Below, piece by piece: positions 19,965 through 28,161 of a DNA stretch of 64,000 bases. Location of the stretch: assembly GCA_963700865.1 (NCBI GenBank), contig CAVOZC010000018.1, positions 186,001 through 250,000 on the forward strand. The letters run 5' to 3'. The first letter of the stretch is position 1. Each line of letters starts with the position of its first letter. Under the pieces are notes generated by a model that was not told the origin of the DNA, did not search any database, and was given only the letters and a program-made list of their open reading frames with translations. The DNA comes from CAVOGJ01 sp963700865. Its GTDB lineage: Bacteria > Planctomycetota > Planctomycetia > Pirellulales > Pirellulaceae. The translations under genes were made by a program, and so were the position numbers.

Positions 19965-21596
19965 ATGAATGCGCCTTTTGCCCTACAGACTCGCCTGGTC
20001 GACGTCCATCGCCGGGAGATTCGACCCGTATCGATCCATGTCGATCAGGGGCGGATTTCTGCCATCGATCCGAGTGACACTCCTGGCTTCGGCTATACCC
20101 TGCCCGGCTTTGTCGACGCCCACATTCACGTCGAAAGCTCAATGCTGACTCCGGCCGAATTTGCCCGCGCGGCGGTGGTCCATGGTACCGTCGCCACCGT
20201 ATCCGACCCTCACGAGATCGCCAATGTGCTGGGGATCGACGGAATTGACTTTATGCTGGCCAATGCCGCCAGCGTGCCGCTGAAAATTTGCTTTGGCGTC
20301 CCCTCCTGCGTCCCGGCCACCGAATTTGAAACGGCCGGAGCCCGCTTGCCTAGCGCCGCAGTATGCGAGTTGCTCGCCGATTGCCGCCTGGGCTACCTGG
20401 CCGAGATGATGAATTTTCCCGGCGTGCTCTCCCAGGATGACGAAGTGATGGCGAAATTACAGGCAGCACGGGACGCCGGCAAGCCGATTGACGGGCACGC
20501 CCCGGGGCTCCGCGGTACCCAGGCCCAGGCCTACCTGGCGGCCGGCATCTCGACCGACCACGAGTGCACGACGCTTGAGGAGGCCCGTGACAAACTCGCG
20601 GCCGGCTGCAAGATCTTGATTCGGCAGGGTTCCGCGGCCCGCAATTTCGACGCCCTCTATTCACTCATCGATCAACACCCCGACGCGTGCATGCTGTGCA
20701 GCGATGATCGCCATCCAGACGATCTGCTGGCCGGGCACATCAACCTGCTCGTACGCGAGGCGGTAGCGCGGGGCCAGGACTTGTTCCACGTGTTACGCTG
20801 CGCCAGTAGCAATCCGATCGAGCATTACGGTTTGGATGTGGGTCAATTGCGGGTGGGCGATCCGGCCGATATGGTCATCGTCTCCGATCTCGAATCGTTT
20901 GATGTCCTCAGATGCTACATCGACGGCCGGATCGTCGCCGCGGGGGGGCGACCCGCGTTCGAGGCGCCTCAGGTGCAACCGCTCAATCGGTTTGCGGCCA
21001 TTTCCGTGAGTGATGCCGATTGGAGGATTCCCGCCGCGGGGTCTCGCATCCGCGTGATCGAGGCGATCGACGGCGAGTTGTTGACACGGGCGAGCATCAC
21101 AACGCCACGGGTGGAAGCCGGCTTCGCCATCGCGGACCCCACCCGGGACCTGCTAAAGATCGCGGTCATCAATCGCTACGCAAAGGCGCCCGTCGCCTGC
21201 GGCTTCATCCGAGGATTCGGCTTGACGCACGGCGCACTGGCCTCGACCGTAGCCCACGACTGTCACAACATTGTGGCTGTGGGAGCGGATGACGCGTCGC
21301 TGAGTTCCGCGGTGCGGGCCCTGATTGATTCCGCAGGCGGGTTGTGCGTGGCGGCCGGCGGAGCGACTGACGTGCTGCCCTTGCCGATCGGAGGACTCAT
21401 GTCGACCGGCACTTGCACCGAGGTAGCCGCACAATACGGGCGCTTGAATGAAGCCGCCCGACGGTTGGGGACCGAGTTGCGATCGCCTTTCATGACGTTG
21501 TCATTCATGGCTCTGCTCGTGATACCGTCACTCAAGTTGAGCGACCGCGGGCTGTTTGACGGCGAGCGGTTCCAATTTGTACCGCTATTTGTTTAG
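19965..21596 (+). CDS. ade: Adenine deaminase
   Basis: 543-residue amidohydrolase that deaminates adenine to hypoxanthine. Motifs are the metal site GFVDAHIHVESSM, VSDPHEIANVLG, the segment GHAPGLRG, and SDDRHPDDL with the active-site Asp pair. The C-terminal beta-domain with the ALASTVAHDCHNIVAVG segment is typical of bacterial Ade. Length and motif order match the family. It follows mmsA by 18 bp on the same strand and may be co-transcribed, giving the locus a wider nucleobase-use role. Its TAG stop at 21594-21596 sits four bases before the first long tandem-repeat unit. Confidence 0.92.
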   Translation: MNAPFALQTRLVDVHRREIRPVSIHVDQGRISAIDPSDTPGFGYTLPGFVDAHIHVESSMLTPAEFARAAVVHGTVATVSDPHEIANVLGIDGIDFMLANAASVPLKICFGVPSCVPATEFETAGARLPSAAVCELLADCRLGYLAEMMNFPGVLSQDDEVMAKLQAARDAGKPIDGHAPGLRGTQAQAYLAAGISTDHECTTLEEARDKLAAGCKILIRQGSAARNFDALYSLIDQHPDACMLCSDDRHPDDLLAGHINLLVREAVARGQDLFHVLRCASSNPIEHYGLDVGQLRVGDPADMVIVSDLESFDVLRCYIDGRIVAAGGRPAFEAPQVQPLNRFAAISVSDADWRIPAAGSRIRVIEAIDGELLTRASITTPRVEAGFAIADPTRDLLKIAVINRYAKAPVACGFIRGFGLTHGALASTVAHDCHNIVAVGADDASLSSAVRALIDSAGGLCVAAGGATDVLPLPIGGLMSTGTCTEVAAQYGRLNEAARRLGTELRSPFMTLSFMALLVIPSLKLSDRGLFDGERFQFVPLFV

Positions 21597-21600
21597 GCGC

Positions 21601-22289
21601 CTTCCGGCCGCATTAGCGCTCATTAGCGGTCCCCCGCAAACGAAACCGCTGATACGCGCTGATCGTCGCTCATGGTCCACACCAATCGCAAACTTCGCAG
21701 CAGACGCAAAACCCGAAAAAAATGATCAGCGGTGATTAGCGCGTATCAGCGGTCCCCCGCAAACGAAACCGCTGATACGCGCTGATCGTCGCTCATGGTC
21801 CACACCAGTCGCAGAGTTCGCAGCAGACGCAAAACCCGAAAAAAATGATCAGCGGTCATTAGCGCTCATTAGCGGTCCCCCGCAAACGAAACCGCTGATA
21901 CGCGCTGATCGTCGCTCATGGTCCACACCAATCGCAGAGTTCGCAGCAGACGCAAAACCCGAAAAAAATGATCAGCGGTCATTAGCGCTCATTGGCGGTC
22001 CCCCGCAAACGAAACCGCTGATACGCGCTGATCGTCGCTCATGGTCCACACCAATCGCAAACTTCGCAGCAGACGCAAAACCCGAAAAAAATGATCAGCG
22101 GTGATTAGCGCGTATCAGCGGTCCCCCGCAAACGAAACCGCTGATACGCGCTGATCGTCGCTCATGGTCCACACCAATCGCAAACTTCGCAGCAGACGCA
22201 AAACCCGAAAAAAATGATCAGCGGTCATTAGCGCTCATTAGCGGTCCCCCGCAAACGAAACCGCTGATACGCGCTGATGTTCGCTCATG
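21601..22289. repeat. Tandem long-hairpin array A, 123-bp units, 5.6 copies
   Basis: Units start at 21601, 21724, 21847, 21970, 22093 and 22216 (partial), with an exact period of 123 bp. The first ten bases of unit 1 are degenerate. Each unit has AGCG repeated every ten bases on one arm and CGCT every ten bases on the other, around the loop cccccgcaaacgaa. In unit 2 the arms 21734-21753 and 21768-21787 pair over 20 bp with a single G-T wobble. Units differ mainly at a few positions (gtatcagcggt versus tcattagcggt). An A7 run precedes units 2-6, so on the minus strand each hairpin is followed by T7, as in a terminator. No open frame spans it convincingly. Confidence 0.92.
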
Positions 22290-22324
22290 CAAATAACTCC
22301 CTCAGGAGCATCTCTACCGCTGCC

Positions 22325-22352
22325 TTGGCCCTGAAATGTACATAGGTATACT
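22325..22352 (+). promoter_or_regulatory. Candidate sigma-70 promoter for the GxxExxY gene
   Basis: TTGGCC at 22325-22330 and TATACT at 22347-22352 are separated by 16 bp, about 90 bp upstream of the start codon, in the unique sequence between array A and the gene. The match is 4/6 and 5/6 to the E. coli consensus. An AGGAG ribosome site precedes the ATG. Confidence 0.4.
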
Positions 22353-22439
22353 GTTACAAGGACGTGGTCAAGACGGTGATTCTCTGCGGGTCCTCGCGAT
22401 CCCTGACTCGCATCAAAAACCCCATTCAGGAGCTGCGGC

Positions 22440-22826
22440 ATGAACAAACCGTTCGCTCGCGAAGGCTATGTGTTGATGGGTGCGGCGTTTGAAGTCCACA
22501 ATGTGCAAGGCGGCGGACTTTCCGAGGAAATCTACCAGCAGAGTCTCGAGGTTGAGCTGGCGCTTCGCTCAATCCCATTTCAACGAAAGCCGGAATTGGC
22601 GGTGTTCTATAAGCAAGCGCGGCTCGTCAAAACACTCGTTCCTGACCTGGTCGTCTTCGAGAAGGTCATTGTTGAACTGAAGGCGGTATCCGGTTTGCAT
22701 TCTGATCATGAAGCTCAAGTGATGAATTACATGCGAGTCACGCGCCGGCCAGTCGGGTATCTCATCAACTTCGGTCCGCTTGCGCGGCTGGAATACAAAC
22801 GCTTTATCATCTCCGAGTTCTTGTAG
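22440..22826 (+). CDS. GxxExxY protein, PD-(D/E)XK nuclease-like
   Basis: 128 residues. The family motif G-x-x-E-x-x-Y is seen in GLSEEIYQQSLEVEL. A PD-(D/E)XK-type core is visible as PDLVVFEKVIVELKAV (Asp, then Glu-x-Lys), followed by a helix with the segment HEAQVMNYMRVT and a strand VGYLINFG. The family is small (about 120-135 aa), common across bacteria and of unknown function; nuclease fold is the known prediction. An AGGAG sequence lies eight bases before the ATG. It stands alone between two different long-hairpin repeat arrays, which suggests that it acts on those repeats or travels with them; this is inference. Confidence 0.88.
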   Translation: MNKPFAREGYVLMGAAFEVHNVQGGGLSEEIYQQSLEVELALRSIPFQRKPELAVFYKQARLVKTLVPDLVVFEKVIVELKAVSGLHSDHEAQVMNYMRVTRRPVGYLINFGPLARLEYKRFIISEFL

Positions 22827-22886
22827 GGCAGAGGTCGGCGTTGTCGGGAGGTCAAACGCCCGAATTAGGGATCCGGCGAAAATAAG

Positions 22887-23578
22887 AACCGCAGCAACCA
22901 CAACCGCTGATCCGCGCTGATCGACGCTAATCATCCCCACAGACGCAGAGCACCGGACCGCCGCCAGACGCAAGACCACAGCGATCATTAGCGAACATGA
23001 GCGCGTATTAGCGGTCCCCCGCAGCAACCACAACCGCTGATCCGCGCTGATCGACGCTAATCATCCCCACAGACACAGAGCACCGCCAGACGCAAGACGC
23101 AAGACCACAGCGATCATTAGCGAACATGAGCGCGATATCAGCGGTCCCCCGCAGCAACCACAACCGCTGATCCGCGCTGATCGACGCTAATCATCCCCAC
23201 AGACGCAGAGCGCCGACCGCCGCCAGACGCAAGACCACAGCGATCATTAGCGAACATGAGCGCGTATCAGCGGTCCCCCGCAGCAACCACAACCGCTGAT
23301 CCGCGCTGATCGACGCTAATCATCCCCACAGACGCAGAGCGCCGGACCGCCGCAAGACGCAAGACCACAGCGATCATTAGCGAACATGAGCGCGTATTAG
23401 CGGTCCCCCGCAGCAACCACAACCGCTGATCCGCGCTGATCGACGCTAATCATCCCCACAGACGCAGCACCGGACCGCCGCAAGACGCAAGACCACAGCG
23501 ATCATTAGCGAACATGAGCGCGTATTAGCGGTCCCCCGCAGCAACCACAACCGCTGATCCGCGCTGATCGTCGCTAAT
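22887..23578. repeat. Tandem long-hairpin array B, about 130-bp units, 5 copies plus ends
   Basis: The marker accgctgatccgcgctgatc begins at 22903, 23033, 23163, 23292 and 23422, and in shorter form at 23550, giving periods of 130, 130, 129, 130 and 128 bp. As in array A, AGCG recurs every ten bases (22980, 22990, 23000, 23010), then a loop beginning cccccgcagc, then CGCT every ten bases. Unit sequence outside this core differs from array A. Length variation sits in the linker (cagagcaccgg...). The final decamer covers the stop codon of purU (complement of 23574-23576). Confidence 0.92.
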
Positions 23579-24437
23579 GCGAAGGACGCGTGGCGATGAC
23601 GCGATGAAAATGCAATTGCACCTCCCGCTGCACGACTCGGCGGACACCCTCGACCAGGCAACGAGGCTCGTTCTCCTCGTGCCCTTGGCGAATGATCTCA
23701 TCCAGATGCGTCCCCGGCGGCACATTAAATGTCCGTTGTTGGATAATCTGATTGCCCGCATCGAGTTCCGGGACGATGAAATGGCACGTCGCGCCGTACG
23801 TAAGCATGCGGCTGGCGAAGGCGTCATGGTAGGGCCGCATGCCCGGAAAGCCGGGCAGCAGCCCATGATGCAAATTGATGATTCTGCCCCCGGCGAATTT
23901 CCAGCAGGTGCTGGCCGGCAGGACGCGCATATAGCGAGCCAGCACGACATAGTCGATCTGGTATTCGTCCAGAATCTCCACCAGCCGGTCTTCGTCCGGG
24001 TTTCCCTGTTGGTCGCCGATGGCCTGCCAATCGACACCGAATTCGGTCGCCAGTTTCCGGCAGCCGTTACGATTGCCGATCATCACGGCGGCTTTCGCCA
24101 GGATCTCGCCGGCCTCGATCGCCCTTAAGACGGCCAAGGCCGGTTCGGGACGATACGTCGTACAAATGGCCAGTCGCGGATGGTCGGCGTGCTCCTCGGG
24201 CGACCAGACGCGCACGGAGAGTCCTTTCAGGGCGCCGATTTGTTGCATCTCGCTCCTGACCTGAGCCAGCTTCACGCCTCGCATCTCGGCTCGGCAGAGC
24301 ATCGCGAAGATGCGCTCCTCATCGTGGTCGTACATCTGGATCTCGGCGATGTTGGCGCCTTGACCCGTCATGTGGTGGATAATCGGATCCGCCAGTCGCA
24401 CATTGTCGGGACCGACGGCCGTAATCACGACTTGCAT
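23574..24437 (-). CDS. purU: Formyltetrahydrofolate deformylase
   Basis: 287 residues: an N-terminal ACT-like domain (about 1-85, containing GPDNVRLADPIIHHMTGQGANI) followed by a formyltransferase-fold hydrolase domain. The active-site segment is INLHHGLLPGFPGMRPYHDA, followed by GATCHFIVPELDAG with the catalytic Asp. PurU hydrolyses 10-formyl-THF to formate and THF, supplying formate for purine synthesis and balancing one-carbon pools. The ATG at 24437 begins the ACT domain; a longer open frame to 24692 is rejected. The TAG stop lies within the last decamer of repeat array B, so the array follows directly as its 3' region. Confidence 0.88.
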   Translation of the reverse strand: MQVVITAVGPDNVRLADPIIHHMTGQGANIAEIQMYDHDEERIFAMLCRAEMRGVKLAQVRSEMQQIGALKGLSVRVWSPEEHADHPRLAICTTYRPEPALAVLRAIEAGEILAKAAVMIGNRNGCRKLATEFGVDWQAIGDQQGNPDEDRLVEILDEYQIDYVVLARYMRVLPASTCWKFAGGRIINLHHGLLPGFPGMRPYHDAFASRMLTYGATCHFIVPELDAGNQIIQQRTFNVPPGTHLDEIIRQGHEENEPRCLVEGVRRVVQREVQLHFHRVIATRPSH

Positions 24438-24706
24438 GGATTTAGATTCCTTCACGTTCAAGACGGGGAGCGTTACACCTGGCAGCCCCGTGACCGGCAA
24501 GCAACGTGCCACAACGTGGGCGGCTCGGCGGCGCACCCGGTGATCGTTTGTCGCGCAGCATAACCGGGGCGGACCGTCCTGGCAAAGCGTCACCCGCCGG
24601 GATGGTGGCGGCCGCTGGAAGCCGCGATTCCGGTGGTAAACTGTGGCTCGCCATGATACCTTACCTGTCTGGTAAACAGCCAAGTTGTCCATCCCAGGAA
24701 TGTTTC

Positions 24707-25159
24707 ATGTCCACGGTCGTTCCCCTGTCGGCGAAACCGAGTCGCGAGTCGTTACCGAAAGACGCGAACTTGTGCGAATTTTGCACCGCCAAGTGTTGCC
24801 GCTACTTCGCACTGCCCATCGATACGCCGGAAAAGTTCAAGGACTACGAATACATTCGCTGGTATTTACTCCATGATCGGGCCAGCGTATTCGTTGATGA
24901 AGGCGATTGGTACATTCTGGTACATACGGTATGCAAGCATTTACAGGCCGATAATCGCTGCGGCATCTATGAAACGAGGCCGCAGATATGTCGCGACTAT
25001 ACGACGAAAAAGTGCGAATACGAGGACGATTGGACGTACGACCAGTATTTCGAGACGCCTGAGCAAGTATGGGAGTACGCCGAAGCGGTGGCGCCGGCCA
25101 AGCGAGGCAACATCCGATCGGCTCGCCCGCCCCTCTTGCCGGTGATAGCTGGCTCCTGA
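24707..25159 (+). CDS. YkgJ-family cysteine cluster protein
   Basis: 150 residues with the cysteine arrangement CEFCTAKCCRYFALP near residue 20, then TVCKH, NRCGIYETRPQICRDY and TKKCEY. This is the YkgJ/Fe-S or zinc cluster pattern, in which conserved cysteines likely bind a metal cluster. The function is not established. The ATG at 24707 has an AGGA site seven bases upstream. It lies 18 bp upstream of hisS and is probably in the same transcript. Confidence 0.8.
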   Translation: MSTVVPLSAKPSRESLPKDANLCEFCTAKCCRYFALPIDTPEKFKDYEYIRWYLLHDRASVFVDEGDWYILVHTVCKHLQADNRCGIYETRPQICRDYTTKKCEYEDDWTYDQYFETPEQVWEYAEAVAPAKRGNIRSARPPLLPVIAGS

Positions 25160-25177
25160 GTCGGCGGCGGATCCCTT

Positions 25178-26509
25178 ATGACCATCCAACCACGCACTCT
25201 GCAGGGTTTTCGCGACTTTCTGCCGTCGGCCATGATTCCCCGGGAACGGCTGATCGAGACAGCACGCCAGGTCTATCGCAGCTATGGATTCAACCCGATC
25301 GACACACCGACGCTGGAATATCTCGACATTTTGCTGGGTAAAGGGGGCGAGGAAACCGATCGGCAATTGTACCATTTTGAGGACAATGGCGGCCGCCAGG
25401 TGGGCATGCGGTTTGACTTGACCGTGCCGCTGGCCCGCTTTGTGGCAGAGCACATTGGTGAACTCGGAACGCCGTTCAAGCGTTACCATATTGCACCGGT
25501 GTGGCGCGGAGAGCGTCCTCAGCGGGGACGCTTTCGTGAATTCATGCAATGTGACTTCGACACGATCGGCACCCGATCGCCAGTCGCGGATATTGAAACG
25601 ATCCTGGTGATTCACGATCTGCTCTTGGCCACGCAGGTCGGTGAGTTCACGATCCGGTTGAATAACCGCATGGTGTTGAATGGCCTGCTGGGCAAGCTTG
25701 ATTTATTGGACAAATCGACCGCGGTCTTGCGGGCGCTCGACAAATTACCCAAGGTGGGTCCAGAGCGGGTTGCCGAGGAGTTGCAAGCGACATCAGGCGC
25801 GACGAATCGGCAAGCAGCCGATGTGCTTGAGCTGGTACGATTGAGCGGATCGCGCGATGAGATCCTCAGCAAGCTAGGCCATCTTGTCGCGGGCTCGGAC
25901 GTCGGTGAAGAAGGAGTCGCGCGGCTCGCGGAAGCTGTGCGAGGCGCTTCGGCCGCCGGTGTGCCGGTATCACGTTTGCAAATCGATGTCTCGATTGCCC
26001 GTGGCCTGGACTATTATACCGGCACGATTGTCGAGACGTTTCTGGCTGATTTGCCGGCCATCGGCAGCGTCTGTTCCGGCGGCCGCTATGACGATTTGGC
26101 TGAGGTCTATACGAAGCAGCAATTGCCAGGCATTGGAGCGTCCCTCGGATTGGATCGGCTACTCGCGGCGATGGAAGAGCTGAAGCTGATCCCGCCCGTG
26201 TCCACGACCGCGCAGGTGTTCGTTCCCTTCTTCGACGCGAATCGGCAGGACGATTATCTGGGACTTGCCGCCGCCCTCCGCCATGCGGGCTTGCGGGTCG
26301 AACTCTATCCGGAACCGAAGAAAATTGGACAGCAACTGAAATACGCTGGCGAGCGGGGTTTCCGCATTGCGGTCATCGCCGGTGATCAGGAATTCACCGC
26401 GCAGACCTGCCAGATCAAGGACCTTGCGGAGAGAACCAGCCAGGAGGTCTCGCTGGCCGACGGCATGCAACCGCTCGTGATGGCGATTTGGAAGATCCTG
26501 GAGCCATGA
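25178..26509 (+). CDS. hisS: Histidyl-tRNA synthetase
   Basis: 443-residue class II synthetase. Motif 1 region is TIQPRTLQGFRDFLP; motif 2 is YHIAPVWRGERPQRGRFREF; the histidine-A motif appears as ARGLDYYTGTIVE; motif 3 is GIGASLGLDRLLAAM. The C-terminal anticodon-binding domain is about residues 345-443. Length and order are typical. It charges tRNA-His and should be essential. No second hisS-like gene is in the window. Confidence 0.95.
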   Translation: MTIQPRTLQGFRDFLPSAMIPRERLIETARQVYRSYGFNPIDTPTLEYLDILLGKGGEETDRQLYHFEDNGGRQVGMRFDLTVPLARFVAEHIGELGTPFKRYHIAPVWRGERPQRGRFREFMQCDFDTIGTRSPVADIETILVIHDLLLATQVGEFTIRLNNRMVLNGLLGKLDLLDKSTAVLRALDKLPKVGPERVAEELQATSGATNRQAADVLELVRLSGSRDEILSKLGHLVAGSDVGEEGVARLAEAVRGASAAGVPVSRLQIDVSIARGLDYYTGTIVETFLADLPAIGSVCSGGRYDDLAEVYTKQQLPGIGASLGLDRLLAAMEELKLIPPVSTTAQVFVPFFDANRQDDYLGLAAALRHAGLRVELYPEPKKIGQQLKYAGERGFRIAVIAGDQEFTAQTCQIKDLAERTSQEVSLADGMQPLVMAIWKILEP

Positions 26510-26639
26510 AAAGTCGGCCCGTGGCTAGCCAAGCGAGCGGACCTGCTAGTAGACTGAAATCTCAGACGGAACGTATGCCGCACTGCCGTCCGTCCTTGGT
26601 TCATATTCTTTCACGGGTCCTGTCGCCCTCGATTTTTTT

Positions 26640-26834
26640 ATGATTGCTATCCGCCCGCTGGTGCTTGTCGCCGCCGTCGTCATCGCCGAGTTTCTGGCCT
26701 CACCCGTCTGGGCGCAGATCAACACCCCGGAGAAACAAAATCGCTGGGTGCTGAGCTACGCTCTCGTATTTCTCCTGCTAGGCCTGTCTCTGTACTCGAT
26801 CTGCCGTCCGTCCACGCGACGCAAGAACGGTTAA
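26640..26834 (+). CDS. Small conserved membrane protein
   Basis: 64 residues. A hydrophobic N-terminus (IRPLVLVAAVVIAEFLASPVWA) that looks like a cleavable signal or first helix is followed by WVLSYALVFLLLGLSLYSIC and a basic tail (RPSTRRKNG). The two-helix, positive-tail plan resembles short planctomycete proteins found in many genomes. The ORF is short, but membrane topology and the Arg/Lys tail make it credible. It is separated from hisS by 130 bp containing a T7 run at 26633-26639. Confidence 0.5.
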   Translation: MIAIRPLVLVAAVVIAEFLASPVWAQINTPEKQNRWVLSYALVFLLLGLSLYSICRPSTRRKNG

Positions 26835-26920
26835 CCGGGTTGCCCGCGTTGGCGACCATGGCCATCGCCCACGACCGACTCTCGTCTCCGCGCTCCCCTA
26901 CCAAATCGTCGGAATCCGTC

Positions 26921-28161
26921 ATGGCATCTTCTGTTCGCTGGATTGCCTGCTTCTGTGGTGGATCGCCGAAAGCTGCCTGTGCTTGTCGCTGTCCCACGGG
27001 CAAACGCTGTGCGCGTCGCGGTTACCCAGCTTGCCCCAGCCCATTTCCAACAACGCGGTGACTTCACTACGGCACGCTGACGGAAGTTACTCCCTCTTCA
27101 GCTTCATGGGCTTAGCGGAACCATCGTTTTCCGGCGCGACACCCGCCTCGTATCGGCTCGATCTACCCGGCGGCTCTTGGACTCGGATCGCGGACGCGCC
27201 GCTATTGAACAATCGAGCCAAGATTGGTGCGAGTGCCATTACGGTCGGCGGAGAGGTCTACTTGATCGGCGGTTACACGATCAGCCGTACGAGCGAGGTC
27301 ACCGAGCCTCGCCTTTTTCGTTATGATCTTGCGAGCGACTCGTATGAAGAACGCGCGATGGTGCCAACTCCGGTCGACGACACCGTGGTCGGTGTCTTTC
27401 AAGATCGTTACCTTTATCTGATCAGCGGCTGGAATGGCCCCAGCAACAACAATACGTTGGCCGTGCAATTCTACGATACGCAACAGAATGTCTGGAGCGG
27501 CGCGAGCGAAATGCCGGGACCGCACACGGGCTTATTCGGCCATGCCGGCACGATTCTCGGAGATCGAATCGTGGTGGCCGATGGGGTGGCCACCGATGGT
27601 GGCTTTGGTATTTCGGACGATGTCTGGGTAGGACAGATTGATCCCGCGGCCAGTGGTGATCTGGCGCATATCGAGTGGCAGGCAGCGCAGGCTCATCCCG
27701 GTTCCCCCACGTATCGTGCTGCCGTATCTCAAGGTGCCGTCGCGGAGGATTCGGGGCAACTTTTGCTGCTCGGCGGCACATCCAACCCGTATAACTTCAC
27801 AGGTATCGGCTATGACAACCAGCCATCGTTGCCGCTCGACCAGGCGCTGCTGTTCCGGCCGGCAACCGGCGAGTGGACGCCGCTGGCGATTGATGGCGAG
27901 CCGCTGCCGACGATGGATCATCGAGGGCTGGTTGCCGTGCCCGGCGGATGGGCCACGATTGGCGGAATGACCGCGCCGCGAGCGATCACCGACCAGGTCG
28001 TCCAGTACCGGTTGGGAGGGGTCGCGTGCGTTCCCGAAGACCACGCCATGGCACCGGCTTTGGTCATCCTGTCGGTCTTGTTGCGACGAAGAGTTTGCAG
28101 GCGCCAGTTGCAGACCATCATTGACGGGCGATGGCTGAGTCGTATCGCCGGCAAGCGTTAA
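26921..28161 (+). CDS. Secreted kelch-repeat protein, probable frameshift near 26951
   Basis: Kelch-type beta-propeller of about 390 residues. Repeats are visible with the GG and W-type pattern (ASAITVGGEVYLIGGYTI, YLYLISGWNG, RIVVADGVAT, QLLLLGGTSN, GWATIGGMT). The frame from 26983 lacks an ATG. The ATG at 26921 in the neighbouring frame gives a signal-like peptide (MASSVRWIAC, then LLWWIAESCLCL) if one base is missing near 26951. The C-terminus has VPE, a hydrophobic stretch and RRR, which resembles a degraded PEP-CTERM sorting tail. Kelch domains bind other proteins or sugars; the role is unknown. The gene converges on the GH16 gene and overlaps it by four bases. Confidence 0.65.

Noticed and set aside
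22238..22447. Minus-strand open frame of 69 codons between array A and the GxxExxY gene
   Set aside because: Part of it is repeat sequence and it lacks a ribosome site or domain.
21601..23578. CRISPR array
   Set aside because: Units are 123-130 bp and nearly identical over their entire length; there are no short repeats separated by unique spacers, and no cas genes nearby.
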